From Segatella maculosa DSM 19339 = JCM 15638 (GTDB lineage Bacteria; Bacteroidota; Bacteroidia; Bacteroidales; Bacteroidaceae), in NCBI RefSeq assembly GCF_000382385.1, contig NZ_KB908320.1:300535-364534 (forward strand): a stretch of DNA of 64,000 nucleotides, written 5' to 3'. The first letter of the stretch is position 1. Each line of letters opens with the position of its first letter. Below are positions 27,571 through 38,298 of the stretch, piece by piece. The translations under genes and the position numbers were made by a program. The notes beneath the pieces were generated by a model. The model had not been told where the DNA came from. It saw nothing but the letters and a program-made list of their open reading frames with translations, and did no database searches.

Positions 27571-29532
27571 ATGAACAGTATTTCAGAAGCAATAAGCCTA
27601 TCGGGCTTCAAAACCGTCGATATGCTTATCCTTGTATGTTACCTTGTATTGCTGGTAGGCCTCGGCCTGTTCCTCAGCCGCAACAAGGATGGAAAAGAAA
27701 AGAGTGCAAACGACTATTTCCTTGCCGGCAACACACTGACATGGTGGGCCGTAGGAGCCTCGCTGATTGCCGCCAACATCTCTGCCGAGCAGTTTATCGG
27801 CATGTCGGGCACGGGTTTTCGCGACGGCATCGCCATTGCTGCCTACGAAGTGATGGCCGCAGTGACCTTGATTGTCATCGGTAAATTCCTTTTGCCCGTG
27901 ATGCTCGACCGCAAGATTTTTACGATTCCACAATTCCTGCGCGAACGCTACAATGATGGTGTAGGCCTTGCTTTCTCCATTCTGTGGCTTTTCCTCTACG
28001 TCTTCGTCAACCTCACCTCGGTGGCTTGGCTGGGCGCATTGGCCATCGAACAGATTTTGGGCCTGCAAGGGCTTTCGGTCAGCATCTTCGGACTAACGGT
28101 TTCCATGCGTATGCTGATTATCCTCGGTCTGTTCATCGTCGCCGGACTCTACTCTATCTATGGCGGTCTGGCCTCAGTTGCATGGACCGACGTAATGCAG
28201 GTGACGTTCCTTGTGGGCGGTGGTCTGATTACGGCCTACATTGCTTTGAGCGAGATGGGCAAAGTGTTCGGAACCGACGCACTCGGCGCCTTGTCTCGCG
28301 TTTATGCAGACCTGACAACGGGCACACATGCCAACGACGTGCACTTCCACTTGGTCATTCAAGAGAGCCACAACGCGCAAGCCTTCAGCAACGTGCCGGG
28401 TATCGCTGCCGTGGTGGGCGGTGTCTGGCTGACGAACTTGGGCTACTGGGGCTTTAACCAGTATATCATTCAGAAGGGATTGGCCGCCAAGAGCATCAAC
28501 GAAGCCAAGAAGGGCCTTGTCTTCGCAGGCTTCCTGAAGATTTTGATACCCTTCATCGTCGTCTTGCCGGGCATCTGCGCCTATTATATCATGCAGGATC
28601 CGCAGGCATTTTCAAGCATGCACCTTGCCGGCAACATTGAGAGAGCAGATGATGCATACCCATGGCTTATCCGCAATTTCACCCCGACGGGCATCAAGGG
28701 CCTGAGTTTCGCAGCTTTGGCCGCAGCCATCATCTCGTCGCTGGCTTCAATGTTCAACTCCACCTCTACCCTCTTCACGATGGACATCTACAAGAAATAC
28801 ATCAACAAAGAGGCGAAAGACAAGACGCTGGTCAACGTGGGCCGCGTGGTGGCCGTAGCCGCATTGGTCATCGCCTTGATAGCCGTAGAGCCGCTGTTGG
28901 GCGGGCTCGATCAGGCATTTCAGTATATTCAGGAATACTCGGGCTTCATCTATCCGGGCATTATCGTCGTGTTCGGACTGGGACTCCTATGGAAGCGTGC
29001 CTCTTCCACGGCCGCCGTATGGACCGCCATTCTCACCATTCCGATGGGCGTGCTGTTCAAGGTGATGCTGCCCGACGTGGCCTTCCAATTCCGCGCGGGC
29101 TACATCTTCATCATTCTGTTTGTCTTCTTCGTCGTCGTGACCTATCTCGACAAGCAATACATTCAATGCGAACTCCCCTCGGCAGCCGACCGACAGCAGA
29201 TGTTGCGCTGGGCGAAAGTCTTGGGCGGGGCAGGCATACTGATGATTGTTGCCGCGGCAGTCGTCACCGTTCTCGGTGTGCTCCGGCCGGGCGGCAACCC
29301 CGACACGAGCACGATTGCCTATCTGAATGACATCGGCTTTCAGGCCTTCTACTTCTTCGGCGTGCTCACGGGCTCGTCTGCCGTCTGGCTGTACAGCAAC
29401 TCGAAGGATACGGTGCAAGACGTAAAGGCACTGCCCGTCAACCTGAAACTCTTTGCAACGGACAGGGCATACACATTAGGCACATGCGGCATCGTGCTCA
29501 TCACTTTCCTGCTGTATGCCCTTCTGTGGTAA
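27571..29532 (+). CDS. Sodium:solute symporter (SSS/SLC5 family), probable arabinose transporter
   Basis: 653 residues, about 14 membrane helices. Typical SSS motifs: DYFLAGNTLTWWAVGASLIAANISAEQFIGMSGTGF, GLYSIYGGLASVAWTDVMQVTF, and LAAAIISSLASMFNSTSTLFTMDIYKKYI. It imports a sugar with Na+. Arabinose is inferred from position between a mutarotase and the ara genes; a 22/44-bp palindrome array separates it from araR. The Na+ gradient could be supplied by the NQR pump in this same window. Confidence 0.92.
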   Translation: MNSISEAISLSGFKTVDMLILVCYLVLLVGLGLFLSRNKDGKEKSANDYFLAGNTLTWWAVGASLIAANISAEQFIGMSGTGFRDGIAIAAYEVMAAVTLIVIGKFLLPVMLDRKIFTIPQFLRERYNDGVGLAFSILWLFLYVFVNLTSVAWLGALAIEQILGLQGLSVSIFGLTVSMRMLIILGLFIVAGLYSIYGGLASVAWTDVMQVTFLVGGGLITAYIALSEMGKVFGTDALGALSRVYADLTTGTHANDVHFHLVIQESHNAQAFSNVPGIAAVVGGVWLTNLGYWGFNQYIIQKGLAAKSINEAKKGLVFAGFLKILIPFIVVLPGICAYYIMQDPQAFSSMHLAGNIERADDAYPWLIRNFTPTGIKGLSFAALAAAIISSLASMFNSTSTLFTMDIYKKYINKEAKDKTLVNVGRVVAVAALVIALIAVEPLLGGLDQAFQYIQEYSGFIYPGIIVVFGLGLLWKRASSTAAVWTAILTIPMGVLFKVMLPDVAFQFRAGYIFIILFVFFVVVTYLDKQYIQCELPSAADRQQMLRWAKVLGGAGILMIVAAAVVTVLGVLRPGGNPDTSTIAYLNDIGFQAFYFFGVLTGSSAVWLYSNSKDTVQDVKALPVNLKLFATDRAYTLGTCGIVLITFLLYALLW

Positions 29533-29577
29533 GAACGCACCGAGCAGGCATCTCCAATCAGAGCCGTCTCTCTTTTC

Positions 29578-29750
29578 AAAGAGAGGGGGATGTAATTTAA
29601 ATTAGAGGGGGATGTAATTTAAAAGAGAGGGGGATGTAATTTAAATGAGAGGGGGATGTCGCGAGCGTGAGACCCGGGTCTCGCAAGAATGAGACCGGGA
29701 TGTCACGAGCGTGAGACCCGGGTCTTGCGAGAATGAGACGGGGATGTAGT
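29578..29750. repeat. Tandem palindrome array, 22/44-bp period (same family as 2405-2573)
   Basis: GATG of GGGGGATGT starts at 29589, 29611, 29633, 29655, 29699 and 29743, that is 22-base steps, then 44. In the 44-base units GAGACCCGGGTCTC (29669) and GAGACCCGGGTCTT (29713) fill the extra half. Early units carry GGGGATGTAATTTAAAT instead. The array lies between the symporter stop and araR. Confidence 0.9.
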
Positions 29751-29819
29751 AAAAACCAGTGGGAGAACGGTGTCGCTTTCGGCATACCACTCCCGTTCAA
29801 ACAAAAAGCAAATAAAGAT

Positions 29820-30497
29820 ATGACAAATTATTATGGTGAACATGCCAAACAATATGTATCGGTCGATTGTATCGTGTTTGGCTTTGAAGAAAACAAGTTA
29901 AGACTACTTCTCGGAAAACGAAATATGGACCCGGGACGCGGTGAGCTCTCGCTCTACGGCGGCTTCGTCGGAGAGAAGGAAAGCCTTTCCGATGCGGCCT
30001 CGAGGGTGCTGCAAGACCTGACGGGATTGAGCAAACTCTACATGAAACAGGTCGGGGCCTTCGGCAACATCGACCGCGACCCCGGCGAGCGTGTGATTTC
30101 AATCGTCTATTGCGCACTCATCAATGTCAAAGACTATGACGATCAGCTGCGCATTCAGCATGGATTGGAATGGGTGAATCTGGATGAGATGCCGAAGCTC
30201 TACTCCGATCACAACATCATGGTCGACAAGGCGATTACGATGCTCCGCCGCCGTGTGAACACCGAACCGCTGAGTTTTAATCTGCTTCCCGATCTGTTCA
30301 CGCTGACCCAGCTGCAACATGTTTACGAGGCTATTCTGGGTGAAGCCATCGATAAGCGCAATTTCAGAAAGCGCATCAAGCAGATCGACTTCATCGAAAA
30401 GACCAATCAGATAGACAAAATAACGTCGAAACGCGGAGCCGCACTCTATCGCTTCAACAAACGCGCATACGAAGACGACCCGAATTTCAAGTTATAA
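29820..30497 (+). CDS. araR: Nudix-domain transcription regulator, AraR type
   Basis: 225 residues from [17 protein letters not shown] (ATG 29820); an upstream in-frame ATG would add 29 repeat-adjacent residues and is rejected. An N-terminal Nudix fold ([43 protein letters not shown]) lacks the catalytic REUXEE glutamates (here RVLQDL), so it senses rather than hydrolyses. The C-terminal winged helix is visible ([28 protein letters not shown]). Proteins of this kind control arabinose genes in Bacteroides; the effector is arabinose. It is followed by araD after 25 bases. Confidence 0.9.
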   Translation: MTNYYGEHAKQYVSVDCIVFGFEENKLRLLLGKRNMDPGRGELSLYGGFVGEKESLSDAASRVLQDLTGLSKLYMKQVGAFGNIDRDPGERVISIVYCALINVKDYDDQLRIQHGLEWVNLDEMPKLYSDHNIMVDKAITMLRRRVNTEPLSFNLLPDLFTLTQLQHVYEAILGEAIDKRNFRKRIKQIDFIEKTNQIDKITSKRGAALYRFNKRAYEDDPNFKL

Positions 30498-30522
30498 AGA
30501 CAAAACGAAAAATATCAGAACA

Positions 30523-31221
30523 ATGTTAGAAGAACTAAAAGAAAAGGTTTTCAAGGCAAATCTTGACCTTGTGACGCACCGGCTTGTTATCTTCACATGG
30601 GGAAATGTTTCAGGCATCGACCGCGAACGGAAATTGGTTGTTATCAAACCCTCCGGCGTTGATTACGACAATATGAAGGCTTCGGACATGGTTGTTGTCG
30701 ACCTGCAGAGCGGGAAGGTTGTCGAGGGCGACCTCTATCCGTCGTCCGACACCCCGACACATCTGGAGCTCTACCGCAGCTTCCCGGAGATAGGCGGCAT
30801 TGTCCACACCCACTCCACCTACGCTACGGCGTGGGCACAGACGGGCTGCGACATTCCCAACATCGGCACGACGCATGCCGACTACTTCCACGATGCTATT
30901 CCCTGCACCGACGACATGGTGAAGGAGCAGATGGCCGATTACGAACTGAACACGGGTGTGGTGATTGTCGACAAGTTTAGAAAAGACAATATCAACTACG
31001 TGCACACACCCGGCGTCTTGGTGAAGAACCACGGCCCGTTCTCTTGGGGAAAAGACCCCGATAACGCCGTATATAACGCTGTTGTGATGGAACAAGTAGC
31101 CAAAATGGCCTTCATCTCTTTCAGTATCAACCCACAAACAACCATGAACCCATTGTTGGTGGAGAAGCATTTTAACCGCAAGCACGGCCCTAACGCCTAT
31201 TACGGGCAGAAGAAGAAATAA
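30523..31221 (+). CDS. araD: L-ribulose-5-phosphate 4-epimerase
   Basis: 232 residues, family length. It converts L-ribulose 5-phosphate to D-xylulose 5-phosphate. Seen: [33 protein letters not shown] (Asp76), the zinc ligands His95 and His97 in [28 protein letters not shown], and His170 in [12 protein letters not shown]. The class II aldolase fold is complete. It is the first enzyme gene of araD-araA-araB, 28 bases before araA. Confidence 0.96.
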   Translation: MLEELKEKVFKANLDLVTHRLVIFTWGNVSGIDRERKLVVIKPSGVDYDNMKASDMVVVDLQSGKVVEGDLYPSSDTPTHLELYRSFPEIGGIVHTHSTYATAWAQTGCDIPNIGTTHADYFHDAIPCTDDMVKEQMADYELNTGVVIVDKFRKDNINYVHTPGVLVKNHGPFSWGKDPDNAVYNAVVMEQVAKMAFISFSINPQTTMNPLLVEKHFNRKHGPNAYYGQKKK

Positions 31222-31249
31222 GTATCAACACAACTAAAAACATAAAACA

Positions 31250-32791
31250 ATGATGAAAGCATTTGAGAATTTCGAAGTATGGTTTGTAACCGGTGCACAG
31301 CTTCTTTACGGAGGTGATGCCGTGAAGCAAGTTGACGGGCATTCAAAGGAAATGGTTGACGGGCTCAATAACTCCGGTCTGCTTCCTATAAAGGTTATCT
31401 ATGCAGGAACGGCCAATTCTTCTAATGAAGTTGCCGACGTTATGTCACGCGCCAACAACGACAAGAAGTGTATTGGTGTCATCACATGGATGCACACCTT
31501 CTCACCGGCCAAGATGTGGATAAAGGGTATGCAGATTCTACGCAAGCCATTGCTGCATCTGCACACGCAATACAATCGACAAATACCGTGGGAGACTATG
31601 GATATGGACTTTATGAACCTGAACCAGAGCGCGCATGGCGACCGCGAGTTCGGCCATATCCTTTCTCGTCTCCGCAAGAACCATAAGACGGTTGTTGGCC
31701 ATTGGAAAGACGAGAAGACACAGAAACACATTGCCGTTTGGGAACGCGTATGTGCAGGCTGGGCCGACGCGCAAGACTGTCTGATACTCCGCTTCGGCGA
31801 CCAGATGAACAACGTTGCCGTAACCGACGGTGACAAGGTTGCTTTCGAACAGATATTGGGCTACCACGTGGATTACTGCCCCTTCTCTGAAGTACTGTCT
31901 TATTTCGATAAGGTGAAAGACGCTGAGGTTGACGAACTGGTCAAGGTATATTTCCGTGACTATGCGCACGACGGAAGGCTTGAAGACCGGAACACCGAAG
32001 AATATAAAAAGGTATGGAACTCCGCAAAGGCTGAACTTACCCTACGGGCCATACTGAAGGCATACGGTGCAAAGGGCTTCACAACTAACTTCGACGACCT
32101 CGGCGACGTCAATGTAGAAGAGACGGGCCACGGCTTCGATCAAATTCCCGGTTTGGCTTCGCAGCGGTTGATGAGCGAAGGCATCGGCTTCGGGGCAGAA
32201 GGAGACTGGAAGTCGGCCGCCCTCTATCGCACCACATGGTTCATGAGTCAGGGCTTAGCGGGCGGAACCTCGTTCCTTGAGGATTACACCTTGAACTTCG
32301 ACGGAGAGAATACTTCTATCCTTGAGGCCCACATGTTGGAAATCAACCCGGACATTGCCGAGGAAAAACCGCGCTTAGAAGTCCACTTCCTCGGCATCGG
32401 CTATCGCAAGAGCCCGACGGCCCGACTGGTTTTCACCAGCAAACAAGGTCATGGTATCACTGCAACGATTGTTGACATGGGCAACCGTTTCCGATTGATT
32501 GCAAACGACGTGAACCTCATCAAGTCTAAGCCTCTGCCGAAACTCCCCGTCGCCTCTGCCCTTTGGGTTCCCGAGCCATCGTTCGAAGTCGGTGTTGGCT
32601 GTTGGCTCAACGCCGGCGGAACGCATCACTCTTGCTTCAGCTTCGGACTCACTGACGAATACTGGCGCGACTTTGCCGAGATTGCCGATATCGAAGCCCT
32701 CATCATCAACAAGGAAACGAACTACGAGCAGTTCCGCAAGGAATTAAAGTTCAATGAGGTTTATTACATGTTGAACAAGGCACTTCACTAA
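31250..32791 (+). CDS. araA: L-arabinose isomerase
   Basis: 513 residues (the second Met is an equally possible start). It isomerises L-arabinose to L-ribulose in the cytosol. The four Mn2+-binding places of the family are present: Glu in [20 protein letters not shown], Glu in [13 protein letters not shown], His in [10 protein letters not shown], and His in [26 protein letters not shown] is the conserved N-terminal segment. araB follows after 7 bases. Confidence 0.97.
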   Translation: MMKAFENFEVWFVTGAQLLYGGDAVKQVDGHSKEMVDGLNNSGLLPIKVIYAGTANSSNEVADVMSRANNDKKCIGVITWMHTFSPAKMWIKGMQILRKPLLHLHTQYNRQIPWETMDMDFMNLNQSAHGDREFGHILSRLRKNHKTVVGHWKDEKTQKHIAVWERVCAGWADAQDCLILRFGDQMNNVAVTDGDKVAFEQILGYHVDYCPFSEVLSYFDKVKDAEVDELVKVYFRDYAHDGRLEDRNTEEYKKVWNSAKAELTLRAILKAYGAKGFTTNFDDLGDVNVEETGHGFDQIPGLASQRLMSEGIGFGAEGDWKSAALYRTTWFMSQGLAGGTSFLEDYTLNFDGENTSILEAHMLEINPDIAEEKPRLEVHFLGIGYRKSPTARLVFTSKQGHGITATIVDMGNRFRLIANDVNLIKSKPLPKLPVASALWVPEPSFEVGVGCWLNAGGTHHSCFSFGLTDEYWRDFAEIADIEALIINKETNYEQFRKELKFNEVYYMLNKALH

Positions 32792-32798
32792 TACCATC

Positions 32799-34388
32799 AT
32801 GGACGCAAAGAAGACAATCGAATCAGGGAAGGCCGTCCTCGGCATCGAGTTTGGCTCTACCCGCATTAAGGCTGTCCTTATTGACAGCGAGAACCGACCC
32901 ATTGCACAGGGAAGTCACGAATGGGAGAACCGACTGGTCGACGGACTGTGGACCTATGACCTCGATGCCATTTGGAACGGACTGCAAGACTGCTATGCCG
33001 ACCTGTGCAAGAACGTTAGGAAGGCCTACGACACGGAAGTCGAAAGGCTTTCGGCCATAGGCATAAGTGCCATGATGCATGGCTATATGGCCTTTGACGA
33101 GCATCAGAAGCTTCTGGTTCCCTTCCGCACTTGGCGTAACACCAACACGACTAAGGCCGCCGAAGCGTTATCGAAGTGCTTCGACTTCAACATTCCCCTG
33201 CGTTGGAGCATCTCCCACCTCTACCAATGCATGCTCGACAAAGAGGAGCACGTGAAAGACATCAAGTTCCTGACCACATTGGCTGGCTATATCCACTGGC
33301 AGCTAACGGGCAAGAATGTGCTCGGCATAGGCGACGCTTCGGGCATGCTGCCTATTCATTCGGAGACCAAGGACTACGACGCAACGATGGTTGAGAAGTT
33401 CGAACAGCTTGCCGAGCCTTTCCACTTCAGTTGGAGACTTCGCGACGTTTTGCCGAAGGTGCTGCTCGCCGGTGAAGCCGCCGGGCAATTAACCGAGAAG
33501 GGTGCGGCCCTGCTCGACCCTTCGGGACGCTTGAAACCGGGCTGTCCCTTCTGTCCGCCCGAAGGAGACGCCGGCACGGGCATGGTGGCAACCAATGCTG
33601 TCAGGCAACGCACCGGCAACGTGTCGGCCGGAACATCGTCGTTCTCCATGATTGTGCTGGAGAAGAGCCTCTCCAAGGCCTACGAGATGATAGACATGGT
33701 AACAACGCCCGACGGAAGCCCCGTGGCCATGGTGCATTGCAACAACTGCACGTCGGACCTCAATGCTTGGATCGGCCTCTTCAAGGAGTATCAGCAACTG
33801 CTCGGCGTTGAAGTAGACATGAACGAAGTGTTCGGCAAGCTCTACAACCATGCGCTCCGGGGCGACAAGGACTGCGGTGGGCTCATCGCCTACAATTACG
33901 TTTCGGGCGAACCCGTGACGGGATTGGCCGAAGGTAGGCCGCTGTTTGTTCGCTCGGCCGAGGACACGTTCAACTTGGCCAACTTCATGCGTGCCCAGCT
34001 CTTCGCGGCCGTGGCTGTACTGAAGATAGGCAACGACATTCTGTTCAACGAGGAGCGCATCAGCGTTGACCGCATCACCGGACATGGCGGACTGTTCAAG
34101 ACCAAGGGCGTGGGGCAACGTATTCTCGCCGCTGCGCTCAACTCTCCCATCTCCGTCATGGAGACGGCGGGCGAAGGCGGGGCATGGGGCATCGCGTTGC
34201 TGGCCGGCTATCTCGTTGGCAACGAGGAACGGCTGTCGCTGGCAGACTATCTCGACCGTCACGTCTTCAGTGGAAACACCGGAACGGAGATAACGGCCAC
34301 GCCGGAGGAGGTTAAGGGCTTCGCCGCTTACATTGCCAACTATACGAAAGGGCTGAACATTGAACAAGCAGCAGTCAAGTTCAAGTAG
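32799..34388 (+). CDS. araB: Ribulokinase, FGGY family
   Basis: 529 residues with the two-lobed ATPase fold: [20 protein letters not shown] (phosphate 1), [33 protein letters not shown] (phosphate 2) and [20 protein letters not shown] with [14 protein letters not shown] (FGGY signature 2 region). The sequence is the Bacteroidetes form and is less like E. coli AraB; L-ribulose as substrate is inferred from its place after araD-araA. A seven-unit 22-bp array follows the stop codon. Confidence 0.9.
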   Translation: MDAKKTIESGKAVLGIEFGSTRIKAVLIDSENRPIAQGSHEWENRLVDGLWTYDLDAIWNGLQDCYADLCKNVRKAYDTEVERLSAIGISAMMHGYMAFDEHQKLLVPFRTWRNTNTTKAAEALSKCFDFNIPLRWSISHLYQCMLDKEEHVKDIKFLTTLAGYIHWQLTGKNVLGIGDASGMLPIHSETKDYDATMVEKFEQLAEPFHFSWRLRDVLPKVLLAGEAAGQLTEKGAALLDPSGRLKPGCPFCPPEGDAGTGMVATNAVRQRTGNVSAGTSSFSMIVLEKSLSKAYEMIDMVTTPDGSPVAMVHCNNCTSDLNAWIGLFKEYQQLLGVEVDMNEVFGKLYNHALRGDKDCGGLIAYNYVSGEPVTGLAEGRPLFVRSAEDTFNLANFMRAQLFAAVAVLKIGNDILFNEERISVDRITGHGGLFKTKGVGQRILAAALNSPISVMETAGEGGAWGIALLAGYLVGNEERLSLADYLDRHVFSGNTGTEITATPEEVKGFAAYIANYTKGLNIEQAAVKFK

Positions 34389-34398
34389 GATGTTAAAA

Positions 34399-34552
34399 TT
34401 GGACAAACGTGTCCAGCGAATTGGACAAACGTGTCCAATGGATTGGACAAATGTGTCCAATGGATTGGACAAACGTGTCCAATGGGTTGGACAAACTTGT
34501 CCAATGAGTTATACAAACGTGTATAATAAGTTATACTAACGTGTATAGGAAG
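34399..34552. repeat. Tandem hairpin array, seven units of exactly 22 bp with compensatory changes
   Basis: Units start at 34399, 34421, 34443, 34465, 34487, 34509 and 34531. Most units carry the arm pair TTGGACA/TGTCCAA around AACG. The sixth unit reads TTATACA-AACG-TGTATAA, and the seventh keeps the inner ATAC/GTAT pairs, so GG to TA and CC to TA change on both arms. It sits within the arabinose operon between araB and the GH51 gene. Confidence 0.95.
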
Positions 34553-34630
34553 CATATCTAATTATAATCCAGAGGACGGATAAGGGTGAAAGCCTCGTCT
34601 GTTCATATTATCTTAAAAACCAATAACAAA

Positions 34631-36184
34631 ATGAGAAAACAATTGATGACCTTTGTCGTGCCGGCGCTGGCGCTCGCTATGAACGTTTCGGCACAAGATG
34701 TAAAGATTACTATTCACGCGAACCAAGGTAGGGATAAAATCAATAAGGAAATCTACGGTCAGTTTGCTGAGCACTTGGGCTCGTGCATCTATGGCGGACT
34801 GTGGGTTGGGCCTGAGTCGAATATTCCGAATACCGATGGCTATCGGACTGACGTGCTTCAGGCCTTGAAAGCCTTGAAAGTGCCTGTGCTTCGATGGCCC
34901 GGTGGTTGCTTCGCCGACGAATACCATTGGATGGACGGTATCGGACCACGTGAACGGCGACCCAAAATGCAGAATAACAACTGGGGCGGAACCATCGAGG
35001 ACAACTCGTTCGGTACGCATGAGTTCCTGAACCTTTGCGAACGCTTGGGGGCGGAACCTTATATCAGTGGCAATGTTGGTTCGGGAAGCGTGGAAGAGTT
35101 GGCCAAGTGGGTTGAATATATGACCAGCGACGGCGATACGCCCATGGCTAACCTGCGCAGAAAGAACGGACGTGAGAAGTCGTGGAATGTGAAGTATCTC
35201 GGTATCGGGAACGAGAGCTGGGGCTGTGGCGGCAATATGCGGCCCGAATATTACAGCGATCTGTTCCGTCGCTATGCCGTTTATTGTCGCAACTACGACA
35301 ACCATCGGCTCTATAAGATTGCTTCGGGTGCCAGCGATTACGACTACAATTGGACGAAGGTGCTCATGGACAACGTCGGCAACCGCATGAACGGGCTTTC
35401 GCTCCACTACTACACCGTGACGGGCTGGAGTGGCAGTAAGGGTTCTGCTACGAAGTTCTCCAAGGACGATTATTATTGGACGCTGGGCAAATGCCTTGAG
35501 ATTGAAGACGTCATCAAGAAGCACTGTGCCATCATGGACGGGAAAGACCCCGGGAAGAAGATAGGATTGCTTGTCGATGAATGGGGCACGTGGTGGGACG
35601 AAGAGCCCGGCACGACAAGAGGACATCTCTATCAGCAGAATACGATGCGCGATGCTTTTGTCGCAGCGTTGTCTCTGAATGTCTTTCATCGCCATGTAGA
35701 TCGTGTGAAGATGGCCAATATTGCACAGATTGTCAATGTGCTTCAGAGTATGATTCTGACAGACACGAAAGGAACGGGACACATGGTGCTGACCCCGACG
35801 TATCATGTATTCCGCATGTATCAGCCATTTCAGGAAGCAATGGCTCTGCCTTTGGACGTGAAGTGCGACTCCATGAAGGTGAGGGATAACCGAACTATCC
35901 CGATGGTGTCGGCAAGTGCGGCTAAGACAAAAGACGGAGCCATTGTCGTTTCTTTGGCCAATGTGAGCCTTGACAAGGCACAAGAGGTTGAGTTCGCCAT
36001 TGACGGCATGACCGCAAAAGCCATCAATGGAGAAGTCCTTGCGAGCAAAAACATCACGGATTATAACGACTTCGCACACCCCGAAACGGTTAAACCGGCA
36101 GTGTTTAAGGAGGCAAGCATCAAGAAAAACATAGTAAAGGTTAAAATCCCGGCCGCTTCTATTGTCGTTTTGAATATAAAGTAG
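34631..36184 (+). CDS. abfA: Alpha-L-arabinofuranosidase, GH51, exported
   Basis: 517 residues from MRKQLMTFVVPALALAMNVSAQ, a signal peptide with predicted cleavage after SAQ; an upstream in-frame ATG is not needed. GH51 features: KEIYGQFAEHLGSCIYGGLW, LRWPGGCFADEYHWMDGIGP, the acid/base Glu in GIGNESWGCGGNM, and the nucleophile Glu in LLVDEWGTWWDEEPG. The C-terminal beta-sandwich ends in SIVVLNIK. It releases arabinose from arabinan or arabinoxylan in the periplasm. tkt follows after 27 bases. Confidence 0.95.
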   Translation: MRKQLMTFVVPALALAMNVSAQDVKITIHANQGRDKINKEIYGQFAEHLGSCIYGGLWVGPESNIPNTDGYRTDVLQALKALKVPVLRWPGGCFADEYHWMDGIGPRERRPKMQNNNWGGTIEDNSFGTHEFLNLCERLGAEPYISGNVGSGSVEELAKWVEYMTSDGDTPMANLRRKNGREKSWNVKYLGIGNESWGCGGNMRPEYYSDLFRRYAVYCRNYDNHRLYKIASGASDYDYNWTKVLMDNVGNRMNGLSLHYYTVTGWSGSKGSATKFSKDDYYWTLGKCLEIEDVIKKHCAIMDGKDPGKKIGLLVDEWGTWWDEEPGTTRGHLYQQNTMRDAFVAALSLNVFHRHVDRVKMANIAQIVNVLQSMILTDTKGTGHMVLTPTYHVFRMYQPFQEAMALPLDVKCDSMKVRDNRTIPMVSASAAKTKDGAIVVSLANVSLDKAQEVEFAIDGMTAKAINGEVLASKNITDYNDFAHPETVKPAVFKEASIKKNIVKVKIPAASIVVLNIK

Positions 36185-36211
36185 TACATTTGTAAAAACA
36201 ATCACACAAAC

Positions 36212-38236
36212 ATGAACGATATCAAAGTAATGAACCATGCGGCAGACAATATCCGCATCCTTGCTGCTGCCATGGTAGAGAAAGCGAACTCTGGTCATCC
36301 GGGTGGCGCTATGGGCGGTGCAGATTTCATCAACGTACTCTTCTCTGAATACCTTGTCTACGACCCTGCAGATCCAACATGGACCGGTCGCGACCGTTTC
36401 TTTCTCGATCCGGGACACATGAGTCCGATGCTCTATGCAGGCTTGGCGCTTCGTGGTTTCTTCTCGCTCGATGATCTTAAGGAGTTCAGGCAATGGGGCT
36501 CAGTAACTCCCGGGCATCCCGAACTTGACCTTGTACGCGGCATAGAGAACTCATCAGGTCCGCTTGGCCAAGGCCACGCAATGGCTGCCGGTGCAGCTGT
36601 GGCAGAGAAGTTCCTTGAGGCACGCTTAGGCAAAACGATGATGCAGCATAAGATTTACGCCTACATCAGTGATGGCGGTGTGCAAGAAGAGATTTCGCAA
36701 GGCGTAGGTCGCATCGCAGGCAATTTGGGACTGAATAACCTCATCATGTTCTACGACTCAAACGGCATTCAGCTTTCTACCGAGTGCAGTGTTGTTATGC
36801 ACGAAGATACTGAAATGAAATACAAGGCTTGGGGCTGGAACGTTCTGAAGATTAACGGCAATGACGTTGCCGATATCCGCAAGGCTCTTGATACAGCACA
36901 GCAGGAACAGAACCGCCCTACCCTCATCATTGGCAAGACTATCATGGGTAAAGGAGCCTTGAAAGAAGATGGCACAAGTTATGAGTATAATATCAAGACC
37001 CATGGTGCACCACTCGGAGGCAATGCCTACGCTAACACCATCAAGAATCTGGGGGGTGACCCTGAGAATGCATTCCTTGTCTTTGATGATGTTAAAGACC
37101 TCTATGCAAAGCGTACAGAAGAATTAAAGAAAATAGTTGCTATACGTAAGGCTGCCGAGACCGATTGGCGTAAGGCTAATCCTGAGAAGGCAGCCCAAAT
37201 GGAAGAATGGTTCAGTGGCAAGGCACCGAGAGTCGATTGGAGCAAAGTAACCCAAAAGGAAGGCATAGCTACACGTGCAGCCAGCGCAACCTGTTTGAGC
37301 GTACTGGCAGAAGAAGTGCCCAATATGATTTGTGCTTCTGCAGACCTCAGTAACTCTGATAAGACCGACGGCTTCCTCAAGAAGACCAAGAGTTTCGTGC
37401 GAGGCGACTTCAGCGGTGCTTTCTTCCAAGCCGGTGTGGCAGAGCTGACCATGGCCGACATGTGTATCGGTATGATGCTTCATGGCGGTGTCATTGCGGC
37501 AATGGGCACATTCTTCGTGTTCTCCGATTACATGAAGCCTGCCGTCCGCATGGCCGCATTGATGCAAGTGCCGGTGAAGTTCATTTGGACGCACGATGCG
37601 TTCCGGGTGGGCGAAGACGGACCGACGCATGAGCCTGTTGAACAGGAGGCACAGATCCGACTGATGGAGAAACTCAAGAACCATGCAGGCAAAGATAGCA
37701 TACGCGTGTTCCGCCCTGCCGATGCAGACGAGACCACAGTTTGTTGGAAGCTCGCGATGGAGAACACCGAGACGCCGACTGCCCTTATCTTATCTCGGCA
37801 AGGCATTGCCAAACTGCCCGAAGGAAACGACTACGAGCAGGCGGACAAAGGAGCTTACATCGTTGCAGGCGCCGACGAGAGACCCGACGTTATCTTGGTA
37901 GCGAGCGGTTCCGAAGTGTCGACCTTGGTCTCGGGCTGCGAAGCCTTGCGCAAAGATGGTATCAAGGTGCGCGTCGTCAGTGCGCCTTCAGAAGGACTCT
38001 TCAGAACGCAAAGCAAGGCATATCAAGAGGCTGTGCTGCCCTACGACGTCAAGAAGTTCGGCATGACGGCCGGACTGCCCGTGACGCTCGAAGGCCTTGT
38101 CGGCATCGGACCGAACAGCAAGGTGTTCGGCATGCCGAGCTTCGGCTTCTCTGCCCCCTACAAGGTGCTCGACGAGAAGCTCGGCTACACGGGCGAGAAC
38201 GTCTACCGGCAGGTGAAGGCCTTTCTTGCAGAATAG
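36212..38236 (+). CDS. tkt: Transketolase
   Basis: 674 residues. Full-length with the thiamine diphosphate domain (EKANSGHPGGAMGGADF, GPLGQGHAMAAGAAVAEKFL, AYISDGGVQEEISQGVGRIAGNLGLNNLI), the pyrimidine-binding domain (SFVRGDFSGAFFQAGVAELTMADMCIGMM, WTHDAFRVGEDGPTHEPVEQ) and the C-terminal domain. It draws on xylulose 5-phosphate from AraD and links the arabinose module to glycolysis. Confidence 0.97.
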   Translation: MNDIKVMNHAADNIRILAAAMVEKANSGHPGGAMGGADFINVLFSEYLVYDPADPTWTGRDRFFLDPGHMSPMLYAGLALRGFFSLDDLKEFRQWGSVTPGHPELDLVRGIENSSGPLGQGHAMAAGAAVAEKFLEARLGKTMMQHKIYAYISDGGVQEEISQGVGRIAGNLGLNNLIMFYDSNGIQLSTECSVVMHEDTEMKYKAWGWNVLKINGNDVADIRKALDTAQQEQNRPTLIIGKTIMGKGALKEDGTSYEYNIKTHGAPLGGNAYANTIKNLGGDPENAFLVFDDVKDLYAKRTEELKKIVAIRKAAETDWRKANPEKAAQMEEWFSGKAPRVDWSKVTQKEGIATRAASATCLSVLAEEVPNMICASADLSNSDKTDGFLKKTKSFVRGDFSGAFFQAGVAELTMADMCIGMMLHGGVIAAMGTFFVFSDYMKPAVRMAALMQVPVKFIWTHDAFRVGEDGPTHEPVEQEAQIRLMEKLKNHAGKDSIRVFRPADADETTVCWKLAMENTETPTALILSRQGIAKLPEGNDYEQADKGAYIVAGADERPDVILVASGSEVSTLVSGCEALRKDGIKVRVVSAPSEGLFRTQSKAYQEAVLPYDVKKFGMTAGLPVTLEGLVGIGPNSKVFGMPSFGFSAPYKVLDEKLGYTGENVYRQVKAFLAE

Positions 38237-38298
38237 AGAACGATTATCGGGGAAAGGTCGGACGGCCTTTCCCTTTAACCTTTTAAATATATAAGCCT

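Noticed and set aside
34399..34552. CRISPR array
   Set aside because: Units are contiguous 22-bp hairpins without unique spacers, and no cas gene is present. The same holds for all other arrays of the window.
34613..36493. 626-codon minus-strand frame across the GH51 gene and the start of tkt
   Set aside because: GH51 and tkt on the plus strand have all catalytic motifs; the antisense frame shows none.
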